Source: Arthrobacter jiangjiafuii (lineage in GTDB: Bacteria > Actinomycetota > Actinomycetes > Actinomycetales > Micrococcaceae). Taken from it: a DNA stretch of 64,000 bases. The notes below the pieces were generated by a model, which saw nothing but the letters and a program-made list of their open reading frames with translations, was not told the DNA's origin and did no database searches. The DNA lies in the NCBI RefSeq assembly GCF_018622995.1, contig NZ_CP076022.1:496001-560000 (forward strand). The letters are read 5' to 3'. The translations under genes and the position numbers were made by a program. Positions 29,965 to 39,309 of the stretch are shown in pieces; positions within the stretch are counted from its first letter, which is position 1, and each line of letters starts with the position of its first letter.

Positions 29965-31044
29965 GTGAATATTTCCCAGGCGCAGGACCGCCGCTGGTCA
30001 GAGGACGCCATCCGCCGGATCGAAGCGGAAAGCACCCGCTCGGCCGACACCCATTTGTTCCAGATCCCGGTTCCCGCCGGCTGGTCGGTGAAGGTGTACC
30101 TCAAGGACGAGTCCACCCACCGCACCGGCAGCCTCAAGCACCGCCTCGCCCGGTCGCTGTTCCTCTTTGGCCTGGTGAACGGCTGGATCAACCGCGGCAT
30201 GACCATCGTGGAGGCCTCCTCCGGCTCCACCGCGGTGTCCGAAGCCTATTTCGCCCAGCTGCTGGACCTGCCCTTCGTTGCGGTCATGCCGCGCACAACC
30301 AGTGCGGAGAAGATCGCGCTGATCGAGCAGTACAACGGCACCTGCCACTTCGTGGACGACCCGTCGCAGGTCTATGCCGCCGCCGAGAAGATCGCCCGGG
30401 ACACCGGCGGCCACTACATGGACCAGTTCACCTACGCGGAGCGGGCCACCGACTGGCGCGGCAACAACAACATTGCCGAATCCATCTACGGGCAGCTGGC
30501 GCTGGAGGAGAACCCCGTGCCGGAGTGGATTGTGGTGGGAGCCGGCACCGGCGGCACCTCCGCCACGCTTGGCCGGTACATCCGCTACCACCGGCATGCC
30601 ACCCGGCTGGCCGTGGTGGACCCGGAGAACTCGGCGTTCTACCCGGCCTGGCGCACCCCCGGCGTTCCCGCTGCGGGCGGTCCGTCCCGGATCGAGGGGA
30701 TTGGCCGGCCGCGGCTGGAGCCCAGCTTCGTGCCGGCCGTTATCGACCACATGATCCAGGTGCCCGACGCCGCGTCGGTCGCCGCAGCGCGGCACCTGCG
30801 CGCCATTTCCGGACTGCACGCCGGTCCGTCCACGGGCACCAACCTCTGGGGCGTGTGGCAACTGGCAGCGCAGATGGAAGCCGAAGGCCGCGCCGGAAGC
30901 ATCGTGTCGCTGATGTGCGATTCGGGGGACCGCTATGCGGCCTCCTACGGCGACGATGACTGGCTGGCCGCCCGCGGACTGGACCCGGAGCCGGCGTCGG
31001 CGGCGCTCGCTGAACTGTTTGCCACAGGCCGGTGGCCGGTCTAG
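29965..31044 (+). CDS. PLP-dependent cysteine desulfhydrase-like enzyme (Cds1 type)
   Basis: A 359-residue fold-type II PLP enzyme annotated as PLP-dependent cysteine synthase family; closest in my recall to mycobacterial Cds1, which breaks L-cysteine to H2S, pyruvate and ammonia. Lys58 in [10 protein letters not shown] is the likely Schiff-base lysine. The serine-rich [12 protein letters not shown] binds the substrate carboxylate, and [13 protein letters not shown] near residue 195 binds the PLP phosphate. It begins with GTG five bp after the sigma factor stop, so it may be cotranscribed with the ECF41 pair. Cysteine synthase activity is the alternative. Confidence 0.87.
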   Translation: MNISQAQDRRWSEDAIRRIEAESTRSADTHLFQIPVPAGWSVKVYLKDESTHRTGSLKHRLARSLFLFGLVNGWINRGMTIVEASSGSTAVSEAYFAQLLDLPFVAVMPRTTSAEKIALIEQYNGTCHFVDDPSQVYAAAEKIARDTGGHYMDQFTYAERATDWRGNNNIAESIYGQLALEENPVPEWIVVGAGTGGTSATLGRYIRYHRHATRLAVVDPENSAFYPAWRTPGVPAAGGPSRIEGIGRPRLEPSFVPAVIDHMIQVPDAASVAAARHLRAISGLHAGPSTGTNLWGVWQLAAQMEAEGRAGSIVSLMCDSGDRYAASYGDDDWLAARGLDPEPASAALAELFATGRWPV

Positions 31045-31071
31045 GTTGTATTGCCCGGGAGCCTCAGGGCG

Positions 31072-31518
31072 TCAGCCGGCCATGTCCTTCTGGGCCGTGC
31101 CGATCAGCTGTTCCTCGTCGTCGCGGACCTCGACCGGCCGTTTGCCGCGCAGGCTCCGGTTGGTGGCGTAGAACCACAAGGCAACCTGCTCATCCGTCCA
31201 GCCCGCCGAGCGGCCCATCCGGATCACGTCCTTGACCGCTGGAAGCAAACGCCCGCCCGGCTCGTCAAACTGGAACGCCGGATACAGGAACTTGTCGCCG
31301 CGCTTCACGGCCAGGACTTTGCCCTTGCCCGTCAGCCGGCTGGCGCGGGCATTGGGCCCGTAACCGAAGCCAAGACGCAGCGCTGCTTCGGTGATGGTGT
31401 ACAGGCCGTCTTTCTCCATGGCCTGCCACAGGGCCTGGGCGGCCTTCCCGGACGGAACAGATCGGCTGGCAGCGGCTGGATGGGAACTGTGCCGCTGGTG
31501 CGTGTCGCGGTCGTTCAT
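31072..31518 (-). CDS. Conserved hypothetical protein, possibly DUF2384/MbcA-like
   Basis: A 148-residue soluble protein. The N-terminal 30 residues look disordered. Next is a helix-turn-helix-like part (LYTITEAALRLGFGYGPNARASRLTGKG) with a strand that ends FLYPAFQFDEPG. The C-terminal part (ILPAVKDVIRMGRSAGWTDEQ-like run and YATNRSLRGKRPVEVRDD) resembles the toxin-binding domain of Xre/MbcA/ParS antitoxins, where a W, a P and an LIGTA-like end recur. No toxin gene of the RES type lies beside it. Convergent with Cds1, divergent from the next gene. Assignment tentative. Confidence 0.55.
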   Translation of the reverse strand: MNDRDTHQRHSSHPAAASRSVPSGKAAQALWQAMEKDGLYTITEAALRLGFGYGPNARASRLTGKGKVLAVKRGDKFLYPAFQFDEPGGRLLPAVKDVIRMGRSAGWTDEQVALWFYATNRSLRGKRPVEVRDDEEQLIGTAQKDMAG

Positions 31519-31616
31519 GCTTCAACGGTACCGCCGCCACCCGCGCCGGCGCCCCCTGTAAGCCCCAAACCAGCCCCAAATAGGTACTCTCGGCCGCAGG
31601 CTGGGATCATAGGAGC

Positions 31617-32072
31617 ATGCAGACACTCAGCCTCCAGGAAGCCACCCGCCTTGCAGAGCAGACAGCGGCGGTCGCGGAAGGCCATATTCCCTACGCCTCC
31701 GGGCTGGGCGCCCCGGCGTCCTTCACCCTGGCCTGGCTGCTGGCCGGTGCCGGGCTGGCGGATATCCGGGTGGCCAGCGGAAGCTCCGGCATGGGCGACC
31801 ACTTCTGGATTGAGACGGCCCAATGGCGGATCGACCCCACGCTGCGCCAGTTCCCGCACCTGAACCACCGGCCGCTGGTGGCACCGGTCAGCGAACCCGG
31901 GAACTTCGCAGCAGATAAATACCACCCCGTCCCCGCCTCCCGTGCGGACGCGGTGCGTGAGGTGTCCTACGGCTTCCGGAACGCGGCCGAGACCGAGGCC
32001 TTTGTCAACGAGATGACCACCGCCCTCAGCCGGGAACTGGCCTTGCCGGCGGACCGGCTGCCGACACGCTGA
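31617..32072 (+). CDS. Hypothetical protein with a transglutaminase-like H-W-E / D-P-T pattern
   Basis: A 151-residue protein with TAGGAGC before the ATG, so translation is credible. The middle carries GDHFWIETAQWRIDPTLRQF, a pattern seen in papain- or transglutaminase-like folds, where the His and Asp belong to the active site. The protein contains no cysteine at all, so the usual nucleophile is missing; it may be an inactive relative or work differently. It has no membrane segment. Neighbours give no clue. Function unknown. Confidence 0.6.
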   Translation: MQTLSLQEATRLAEQTAAVAEGHIPYASGLGAPASFTLAWLLAGAGLADIRVASGSSGMGDHFWIETAQWRIDPTLRQFPHLNHRPLVAPVSEPGNFAADKYHPVPASRADAVREVSYGFRNAAETEAFVNEMTTALSRELALPADRLPTR

Positions 32073-32206
32073 CGCGTCACGGCGGGCGGGCATAGCGGAG
32101 GAAAACCCCGCCGCTGCCTGACGTTCCGAGCAGCACCGCTCCTTGAGCGTGCACGCCCCGGGTGGGACCATGAGTGACCGGTCCGGGACGGCGAAAGAGG
32201 TGCCGC

Positions 32207-35200
32207 GTGCACGACAACCGTGAACACATCGAAGCGCGGATCAACCGTTTTCTCCGCGAACGGCTCGGCGGGAACCTCTGGAAGGACCGCCGGGCGGCGC
32301 TGATCGAGGTCTGGGAGGCGCCGGGGGAACCTGTTCCTTTTGTCCAGGCCAGGGCGCAGGAATACCGCACCTTCGACACCGGCCAGCCCTGGGGAGCCCC
32401 CTGGGGGACCACCTGGTTCCGCATTTCCGGGACGGTTCCGGGGGAGTGGCCGGGTCCGGAATCCGGCCCCGGGCAGGGCGACCGGCCTGAACTGCTGCTC
32501 GACCTCGGGTTCAGCGGGGATGGACCGGGGTTTGAAGCCGAGGCGCTGGTCTACACGCCGGCCGGAGACATCGTCAAAGCCGTGGAACCCCGGAACCTGC
32601 ATGTTCCGCTCGGGCAGGGCCCCGGGGAGACCTTCGAGTTCTACGTGGAAACGGCCTCCAACCCGAACCTGATCACCGGCTTCACCTATGCGCCAACTCC
32701 GATGGGCGACCCGGCGACGGCGGGGCGGGCGCCGTTGTACGTGTTTCGGACCGCCGACCTGGCCCTGCTGGACACCACGGCCTGGAACCTGGCCCAGGAC
32801 TTTTGGACCTTGAACGGGCTCATGCACGAACTGCCGATGGACCAGCCGCGCCGGTACGAAATCCTCCGCGCCATGGAACGGGCCGTCACCGCCGTCGACC
32901 CCGCCGATGTCTCCGGCACGGCGGCAGCCGGACGGGAACAGCTGGCCGGGGTGCTTGCCCAGCCCGCTGCCGCCAGCGCACACCGGATCCACGCCGTGGG
33001 GCATGCCCACATCGACAGCGCCTGGCTCTGGCCGGTCCGGGAAACGGTGCGCAAGGTCGCCCGGACCTTCGCGAACGTGCTGGAGCTGATGGAGCAGGAC
33101 CCCGACTTCATCTTCACTGCGTCCTCGGCCCAGCAGTACGCCTGGCTGAAGCAGTACTACCCGGAGCTCTTCGCCCGGGTGGTGCAGCGGGTGCGCGAGG
33201 GGAGGTTTGTACCCACCGGGGGAATGTGGGTGGAGGCGGACACCAACATGCCCGGCGGGGAGGCGATGGCCCGGCAGTTCGTGGCCGGCCAGCGGTTCTT
33301 TGCCGAGAACTTCGGCGTGGAACCGGAAGTGGTGTGGCTGCCGGACTCGTTTGGCTACTCCGCGGCCCTGCCGCAGATCGCCCGGGCCGCAGGCTGCCGC
33401 TGGTTCCTGACCCAGAAAATCTCCTGGAACGACACCAACGCGATGCCCCATTCCACCTTTTCCTGGGAAGGAATTGACGGCAGCAGGCTGTTCACCCACT
33501 TTCCTCCGGTGGCCACCTACAACGCCGAGCTGTCCGGGCAGGAGCTGGCCCGCGCCCAGCGGCAGTACGCCGAAAAGGGCTTCGGCAACACCTCGCTGGT
33601 GCCGTTTGGCTGGGGCGACGGCGGCGGCGGGCCTACACGGGAAATGCTGGCGGCCGCCCACCGGACGGCGTCCCTGGAAGGCTCACCGAAGGTGAAGCTC
33701 TCCACCCCGGAACAGTTCTTCGCCGCCGCCCAGGAGGAGTTGGCCGACCCGCAGGTGTGGTCGGGCGAGTTGTACCTGGAGTTCCACCGCGGCACCTACA
33801 CCAGCCAGGCCAACACGAAGCAGGGCAACCGCCGCAGCGAACATCTGTTGCGCGAGGCGGAACTGTGGGCCGCGGCGGCGGCCCTCGCCGGAGGCACCGA
33901 ATACCCGTACGACGCCTTGGAACAGGCCTGGTCTACTGTGCTGCTCCAGCAGTTCCACGACATCCTGCCCGGCACCTCGATTGCCTGGGTGCACCAGGAA
34001 GCTGAGCGCCGCTACGCAGAGGTGGCCGCCGGGCTGCAGATGCTGATCGAGAACTCGGCGCGGGCGCTGCTGGGGCCGGGCGGCCAGGTGGCGGCGCTGA
34101 ATGCCGGGCCGTATCCGGTGGCCGGGATCGCCGCGGCCGGCGCCGGGCCGGTTCCCGCACCAACGCCCTGGCTCTGGGAACGCGAGGGCGGCGGGTGGCG
34201 GATCACCAGTGGCGAGCTGTCGCTGAGGGTGGACGACGCCGGCCTGTTCCGCTCCCTCACGGAGGTTCCCGGCGGACGGGAGGTCTTCCTGCCCGACCGG
34301 CCGGGCAACCTGTTCCAGCTTTTCCGCGATACCCCCAACCAGTGGGACGCCTGGGACCTGGATGCGCACTACCGCTACAGCTCCAAGGACCTGATGCAGC
34401 CTGACGCCATGGACCTGGAACCGGGCAGCGCTGGCCGCGTCCTGCGGATCACCCGCTCCTTCGGAAACTCCTCCCTGCTGCAGCGGATTTCGCTCAGCCC
34501 CGACGGCGGGGCGGTGGAGATCGAGGTTGACGTGGACTGGCACGAGCAGCAGAAACTGCTCAAACTGGCCTTTCCGCTGGCCGTGCACGCTGACCGTGCC
34601 GCTTCTGAAATCCAGTTCGGCCACATCTTCCGTCCCACCCACGCCAACACGTCCTGGGATGCCGCCCGCTTTGAGACAGTGGCCCACCGGTGGATCCACG
34701 TCGGTGAACCAGGCTATGGAGTGGCCATAGCCAACAACTCCACCTACGGACACGACACCTTTCGGGAAGCGGTCGACGGGCGAATCTGCACCACGGTCCG
34801 TCTGTCACTGCTGCGCGGACCGCTGTTTCCGGATCCGGAAACCGACCAGGGCACGCACAGGTTCCGGTTCTCGCTCCGGCCGGGGGCGGGAATCGCCGAG
34901 GCGGTGAGGGAGGGATACCGGTTGAACCTTCCGCTGCGGCAGGTCTCCGGCGTCTCATCAACTGCGGTGGAACCTGTCCTGCACGTGGACAACCCGGCCG
35001 TGGTGGTGGAAGCGGTCAAGCTCGCCGAAGACCGCAGCGGCGACGTGATCGTGCGGCTGTACGAGGCCCACGGCGGGCGGGCGAGGGCAGTGCTGCGGCC
35101 GGCGTTCGGGCACGACGGCGTGAGCGCCACCGACCTGCTGGAACGGCCGGTGGCCTCCGACGCCGTGGCTGACGGCACGGGAGAACCTGCGGGCGGGGTG

Positions 35201-35260
35201 TCGCTGGAGCTGCGGCCATTCGAAATCCTGACCCTGCGGTTCCGGCGGAGGCCTCGGTGA
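32207..35260 (+). CDS. Alpha-mannosidase, glycoside hydrolase family 38
   Basis: A 1017-residue GH38 enzyme that removes alpha-mannosyl residues, acting in the cytosol (no signal peptide). The zinc-site block is VGHAHIDSAWLWP near residue 265. The nucleophile Asp is in WLPDSFGYS near 382. The middle three-helix bundle includes FHRGTYTSQANTKQGNRR near 528. The long C-terminal beta part (from about 640) ends FEILTLRFRRR, as usual. Full length. I use the GTG at 32207, preceded by AAAGAGG; a GTG 33 bp upstream is in frame. Probably serves mannan or glycan recycling. Confidence 0.95.
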   Translation: MHDNREHIEARINRFLRERLGGNLWKDRRAALIEVWEAPGEPVPFVQARAQEYRTFDTGQPWGAPWGTTWFRISGTVPGEWPGPESGPGQGDRPELLLDLGFSGDGPGFEAEALVYTPAGDIVKAVEPRNLHVPLGQGPGETFEFYVETASNPNLITGFTYAPTPMGDPATAGRAPLYVFRTADLALLDTTAWNLAQDFWTLNGLMHELPMDQPRRYEILRAMERAVTAVDPADVSGTAAAGREQLAGVLAQPAAASAHRIHAVGHAHIDSAWLWPVRETVRKVARTFANVLELMEQDPDFIFTASSAQQYAWLKQYYPELFARVVQRVREGRFVPTGGMWVEADTNMPGGEAMARQFVAGQRFFAENFGVEPEVVWLPDSFGYSAALPQIARAAGCRWFLTQKISWNDTNAMPHSTFSWEGIDGSRLFTHFPPVATYNAELSGQELARAQRQYAEKGFGNTSLVPFGWGDGGGGPTREMLAAAHRTASLEGSPKVKLSTPEQFFAAAQEELADPQVWSGELYLEFHRGTYTSQANTKQGNRRSEHLLREAELWAAAAALAGGTEYPYDALEQAWSTVLLQQFHDILPGTSIAWVHQEAERRYAEVAAGLQMLIENSARALLGPGGQVAALNAGPYPVAGIAAAGAGPVPAPTPWLWEREGGGWRITSGELSLRVDDAGLFRSLTEVPGGREVFLPDRPGNLFQLFRDTPNQWDAWDLDAHYRYSSKDLMQPDAMDLEPGSAGRVLRITRSFGNSSLLQRISLSPDGGAVEIEVDVDWHEQQKLLKLAFPLAVHADRAASEIQFGHIFRPTHANTSWDAARFETVAHRWIHVGEPGYGVAIANNSTYGHDTFREAVDGRICTTVRLSLLRGPLFPDPETDQGTHRFRFSLRPGAGIAEAVREGYRLNLPLRQVSGVSSTAVEPVLHVDNPAVVVEAVKLAEDRSGDVIVRLYEAHGGRARAVLRPAFGHDGVSATDLLERPVASDAVADGTGEPAGGVSLELRPFEILTLRFRRRPR

Positions 35261-35295
35261 CGGGGACCCGCCCTGCGGCGTGAAAAGCTAGAGGG

Positions 35296-35937
35296 ATGCA
35301 ACCCAGTGACACCGTCCAGCCGATCGTCCTGCTCGTCGACAAGGAAGAGCCGGCAGCCCACCTGGATGCGGTGGCCGCAGCTGCGGCCGCGAGTGTCAGC
35401 GCGTATGCCCGCCGGACCGACGACGCCGCCTGGGAGAACTGGGTCTATGGGCGGTTCACCAAGACGGTACGCCGCGCCGGCCCGAAGTCCTTCGCGAAGC
35501 TGGCCGGGCACGCGCCGTCGGGCACCGTCGCCGTCGGCCGGGCCAGGGCCATCGCGTTCGAACCGGTGAGCTACGAGGAAATGCCCAGGAAAATCCGGGC
35601 GCTGCAGGTCTCCGGTACCCAACTGCCCGACGACGACGCCGTGCCGGGCAGCCCCGGTGCGCCGGTGATCATCATCAACGCCGACCTCGAGATGTCCACC
35701 GGCAAGGCCGGCGCGCAGGCCGCTCACGCATTGCTGGCCTGGTACCTGACCCTTTCCGAGGAGAACCGGGATGCCTGGAGCGAGGCCGGCAGCCGGGTCA
35801 GTGTCCGGCCGGCTCCCGGAACGGAGTTTGCCACGCTGGCCGCTGCCGAGGGCGCCGGGCCGCTGATCGTGGACGCCGGCATGACCGAGATTGCCCCGGA
35901 CACCGCCACCGCGTTCGTGGCGGCTCCGGAGGCTTAG
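35296..35937 (+). CDS. PTH2-family peptidyl-tRNA hydrolase-like protein
   Basis: A 213-residue protein. The C-terminal half contains INADLEMSTGKAGAQAAHALLAWYL, the core signature of the PTH2 fold, where the lysine and the GAQAAHA helix shape the active site. The N-terminal 90 residues are less typical; the protein is longer than archaeal PTH2 (about 120) but similar to actinobacterial homologues annotated as peptidyl-tRNA hydrolase. It may cleave peptidyl-tRNA as a backup to Pth, or only keep the fold. Convergent with yqeY, stop codons four bp apart. Confidence 0.78.
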   Translation: MQPSDTVQPIVLLVDKEEPAAHLDAVAAAAAASVSAYARRTDDAAWENWVYGRFTKTVRRAGPKSFAKLAGHAPSGTVAVGRARAIAFEPVSYEEMPRKIRALQVSGTQLPDDDAVPGSPGAPVIIINADLEMSTGKAGAQAAHALLAWYLTLSEENRDAWSEAGSRVSVRPAPGTEFATLAAAEGAGPLIVDAGMTEIAPDTATAFVAAPEA

Positions 35938-35941
35938 CGGA

Positions 35942-36403
35942 TCAGGCCAGGCGGCTGCGGACGATCTCGCTGACGGCCTTGCCATCGAAACGGCCTGCCA
36001 CCTTGGCGGTGACGGGCTTCATGACGGCGCCCATCTGGCGCATGGACAGTTCCGTGCCGTCCGCCGCCAGCTCCGTGATGGTCTCGTCAACGATGGCTTC
36101 CACGTCGGCACGGGTGAGCGGCTCGGGCAGGTAGGCCTCGATGATTTCCGCCTCGGCGACCTCGGCGGCACTGCGCTCGTCCTCGCCGGCCTCACGGTAG
36201 ATACCCGCCGTGTCCCGGCGCTTGGCCGCTTCCTTCTGCAGCAGCGCCACGACCTGCACGTCGTCGAGCTCCACCGGGGTCTTGCCGGACTTTTCCCGGG
36301 TCTCGATTTCGCCGAGCACATTACGGACCGTCATGAGGGCGGTGCGGTTGCCGGCCTTCATGTGGGCCTTCACATCGGCCTGGAGCTGTTCTTTGAGTGT
36401 CAT
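35942..36403 (-). CDS. GatB/YqeY domain protein
   Basis: A 153-residue protein of the YqeY family, related to the tail of the GatB amidotransferase subunit and thought to bind tRNA. Recognisable parts are MTLKEQLQADVKAHMKAGN at the start, VVALLQKEAAKRRDTAGIY in the middle, YLPEPLT near 95 and MGAVMKPVTAKVAGRFDGK near the end. Length is standard. AGGAAACGAGATTCC leads to the ATG. No operon partner. Confidence 0.93.
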   Translation of the reverse strand: MTLKEQLQADVKAHMKAGNRTALMTVRNVLGEIETREKSGKTPVELDDVQVVALLQKEAAKRRDTAGIYREAGEDERSAAEVAEAEIIEAYLPEPLTRADVEAIVDETITELAADGTELSMRQMGAVMKPVTAKVAGRFDGKAVSEIVRSRLA

Positions 36404-36567
36404 GGAATCTCGTTTCCTGTTGTCGAGCCTGGGGGCGTGTTTCTTCCATGATCTCGCGGAAACACCCGATCGGTCCTACTCCGGGTCAGGCCGGCGGGTG
36501 CTGCGGCCCCGGTGTGGCGGCAAAGTGCTTACAAAAGGTTGCCGGTCTGCTGCGGGCGGTCCAGCTT

Positions 36568-37236
36568 TCAGGTCCTGAGCGCGGCCGCTTCACAGACCCG
36601 GCGCGTCCGTTCGGCCAAAGCCGCCAGGTCGCCGCCGGGGTTCATGGCGTCACCGAGCAGGGCACCGCCGAGCCCGACGGCGGCGGCACCGGCGGAGAGC
36701 CAATCGGCAGCTTCGCCGCAGCGCACCGACCCGGTGGGTATCAGGGGAATGTCCGGCAGCGGCTCCCTGACTGCGGCAAGGTACCTGGTGCCGAGGATCC
36801 CGCCGGGGAACAGCTTGACCGCGGTTGCTCCGGCCCGCCAGGCGAGATGGATCTCGCTGGGGGTCATGGCGCCCGGATAGCTGGCGATCCCACAACTGCG
36901 GGCGGTATGGATGACATCGGCGGCGGCATTGGGCGCCATCACGAAGCGCGCGCCGGCGTCGGCCGCGCGGTGTACCTGGTCGGGAGTCATGACCGTGCCG
37001 AGTCCCACTTCGACCCCGTCCGGCACACGGGAAGCCAGCCGTTCGACGGCTGACAGGGCGCCGGGGGTGGTCAGCGTCAGCCCAAGGCAGCGCACTCCGT
37101 TCCCGATCAGGGTGTCCACCACGGCATCCGAGCCGGATGTGTCTCCTGCCCGCAGGATGGCAATGATCCGCGTCTGCACCAGGGCGCTGCTCATGGGGAC
37201 CCGGCGCCATTCGGAGGTGGCTGCTGGGATGGCCAT
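36568..37236 (-). CDS. KHG/KDPG-aldolase-family protein with altered active site
   Basis: A 222-residue TIM-barrel protein of the Eda family (2-dehydro-3-deoxy-6-phosphogluconate aldolase). The Schiff-base lysine is kept in AVKLFPGG, and GLGTVMTPDQV and LIPTGSV match family motifs. The strand that normally reads EVTLRT is GLTLTT here: the catalytic Glu (Glu45 of E. coli Eda) is Gly and the phosphate-contacting Arg is Thr. So it may act on another keto acid or be slow. Start set at the ATG at 37236, six bases after GGAG. No kinase or dehydratase gene is adjacent, so no pathway is apparent. Confidence 0.82.
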   Translation of the reverse strand: MAIPAATSEWRRVPMSSALVQTRIIAILRAGDTSGSDAVVDTLIGNGVRCLGLTLTTPGALSAVERLASRVPDGVEVGLGTVMTPDQVHRAADAGARFVMAPNAAADVIHTARSCGIASYPGAMTPSEIHLAWRAGATAVKLFPGGILGTRYLAAVREPLPDIPLIPTGSVRCGEAADWLSAGAAAVGLGGALLGDAMNPGGDLAALAERTRRVCEAAALRT

Positions 37237-37389
37237 CGTTGACTCCAATCACCGTGCCCGCAATGCTCCGGCTCCCGGACAACCCCTTCGCCGGCCAACG
37301 GCTTGGTGCCATGATGGCCACGGTGTCCGGCCTATGCAAGGGGCCGAAGAAAACCGGCGCCGGGCAGGCCAGATGAACCGACACCATGA

Positions 37390-38214
37390 TCAGCGCTGCT
37401 GCGGCAGCTTCTCCCCGGCCTCGACGGGCTCGCCGATGATATTGCTGCCCACCGGCATCGGGCAGGTCCCGTACGGGGTGAAGGCGCTGGGATAGTTGAC
37501 CGCCCGGTTGAAATCCACCGTTACTGTCGACGTCCCCGGCGCCGGAGCCGAAAAGGTGACCTTGCGCCACGCGGCGGTGCTCTGGTTGTTGGTGGCGTCG
37601 TGGAAGGCCATGGCCAGCGTCTGCGGCCCTTCGGCACTGACCTGCAGCCGGAGGTCCTTGTTGGATTCGGGAAGCCGGAAGGCCAGTTCGCCCACCGTCC
37701 GGTGGGCCCCGTCCACGGCCGGATTGGCGGTCCGGACCGGTACGTCCACCGGCTGTTCATAGGCTTCGAAGCGGGCGTCCAGGACCAGCTCCGGCCGGAA
37801 GTCGAAGACCGGGACGCCGTCGAACGCCAGGAACACCGGTGACGCCGCGTCCCGGGTGCGGACCGCGTAACGCCCACCCCGCCGGGCCAGCTCCACTACC
37901 ACCTGCCCGCCGTCGTGCCCGCCGTAGCGCACCCACAGGAGGGACTCCTCATCGGCGAGGGTTGCGGTGACCGTGCCCGTCACCGGTTGCCCGGTCTCCA
38001 CCAGGACGAGCCCGTCTGCGGTGGAGGCAGACAGCACGGCTCCGGTGTCGGTTCCGGACCACAGCCCCGGAACCCCGTCCAGCGCCGCGGGATCATCAAG
38101 CAGCCACTGCAGCGACGTCAGGGTCAGCCAGCCGTGCGCCTGCGCAAGGTCCTTGTTCCGTGCAGCGCGAAAGCGAAGCCACTGGTCTGCAACATCATCC
38201 GTGGGGGTGCTCAT
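37390..38214 (-). CDS. DUF1684 domain protein
   Basis: A 274-residue protein of the DUF1684 family, conserved in Actinobacteria and some Firmicutes, function not established. Family parts are WLRFRAARNKDLAQAHGWLTLTSLQWL near the start, VFDFRPELVLDARFEAYEQ in the middle and VDFNRAVNYPSAFTPYGTCP near the end. It is soluble. I chose the ATG at 38214 with GGAGGAACC just upstream; the longer frame begins in non-coding sequence. Nothing nearby suggests a role. Confidence 0.88.
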   Translation of the reverse strand: MSTPTDDVADQWLRFRAARNKDLAQAHGWLTLTSLQWLLDDPAALDGVPGLWSGTDTGAVLSASTADGLVLVETGQPVTGTVTATLADEESLLWVRYGGHDGGQVVVELARRGGRYAVRTRDAASPVFLAFDGVPVFDFRPELVLDARFEAYEQPVDVPVRTANPAVDGAHRTVGELAFRLPESNKDLRLQVSAEGPQTLAMAFHDATNNQSTAAWRKVTFSAPAPGTSTVTVDFNRAVNYPSAFTPYGTCPMPVGSNIIGEPVEAGEKLPQQR

Positions 38215-38285
38215 GGTTCCGTTCCTCCGATTGTTTTTCACGGGCCGCCTTGGGCAGTGTAGCGGGACGGTTTGTACGATGAGGC

Positions 38286-38546
38286 ATGGATAACACCGGA
38301 TCAGAGCCAACCCTTACCCAGCTGCGGGCCCGCCAGACCGAATTGGTGGCTGCGCTCGCCGTCGAAACCGGCACCGCCCGCCTGGCCGAGCTCAGCACCG
38401 AACTTGAGACGGTCGCGACCCGTCTCCAGGGGCACGGACAGCAGGCACCGCAGGAACCAGGCGTTCAGCAGCGCGAAGACGGCGTAGTCATTGAACCCGG
38501 TGCAACGCTGGAAGCGGAGCTGGACAAGGACCACCGCGCCCCCTAA
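38286..38546 (+). CDS. Small hypothetical coiled-coil protein
   Basis: An 86-residue acidic protein; the first half is a leucine-rich helix (LTQLRARQTELVAALAVE; LAELSTELETVATRL) likely to form a short coiled coil, the second half is Gln/Glu-rich and disordered. ATGAGGC precedes the ATG. No family recognised. It stands between DUF1684 (divergent) and a GNAT gene (105 bp downstream). Possibly real, small. Confidence 0.5.
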   Translation: MDNTGSEPTLTQLRARQTELVAALAVETGTARLAELSTELETVATRLQGHGQQAPQEPGVQQREDGVVIEPGATLEAELDKDHRAP

Positions 38547-38651
38547 GCGCCGTGGTTTTGGCCTCCTGGCCGGGCCGCCGAGCATGCCGCCGTTGACCGG
38601 CCGCCTGCACGGTGGCACGCTGGCCCGCGTACGCCTGCCGGGAGGAAAAGC

Positions 38652-39275
38652 ATGCCGAAGACACCAGCCGCTGAGTCCACTGTCGACGCACCAAGCGTGG
38701 TGCCAGCGAATGAGGCGCCTTGGAAAGATCTGCAGGCGGTGTTCGGTCCCCGCGGGGAAGCGCACCGCTGCCAGTGCCAATGGTTCAAGGTTCCGTCCAG
38801 CCAATGGCGGGACGTCCCGGTGGAGGAACTAGCGGCGCGGCTGCAGGAGCAAGCCGGCTGCGGGAATCCGGACGCACGCACCAGCGGGCTGGTGGCCTAC
38901 CTTGGCGGGGAGCCAGTGGGCTGGTGCGCCGTCGAGCCGCGAACCGCCTATCCGCGGCTGCTCCGCAGCCGGGTCCCGTGGAGCGGGCGGCAGGAGGGCC
39001 GAGGCGACGACGGCGTGTGGACGGTCAGCTGTTTCGTCACCCGCACCGGATACCGGCGCCGGGGCGTCAGCTACGCACTGGCATGTGCTGCCGTCGGCTT
39101 CGCCCGGGACCGGGGCGCCCGCGCGCTCGAGGGCTATCCGATGATCACCGAGCCGGGAAAGGACATCGCCTGGGGCGAGCTGTACGTGGGCAGCCGCAGC
39201 GTTTTTGAGGCAGCGGGATTCGAGCAGGTCAGCCACCCGACACCGCGCCGGGTGGTCATGCGGATCGACTTCTGA
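38652..39275 (+). CDS. GNAT-family N-acetyltransferase
   Basis: A 207-residue acetyltransferase. The acetyl-CoA site is VSCFVTRTGYRRRGVSYALACAAVGFA at about residues 119-145, the R-x-x-G-x-A-like pattern of GNAT motif A. An extra N-terminal part has CQCQWFKVPSSQW, seen in GNAT proteins of this subgroup that carry several cysteines. The end (FEAAGFEQVS) is motif B. GGAGGAAAAGC before the ATG. Substrate unknown. Confidence 0.88.
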   Translation: MPKTPAAESTVDAPSVVPANEAPWKDLQAVFGPRGEAHRCQCQWFKVPSSQWRDVPVEELAARLQEQAGCGNPDARTSGLVAYLGGEPVGWCAVEPRTAYPRLLRSRVPWSGRQEGRGDDGVWTVSCFVTRTGYRRRGVSYALACAAVGFARDRGARALEGYPMITEPGKDIAWGELYVGSRSVFEAAGFEQVSHPTPRRVVMRIDF

Positions 39276-39309
39276 ACCCGTCTCCCGGACACCGGCAGCC
39301 ATCAGAGGC

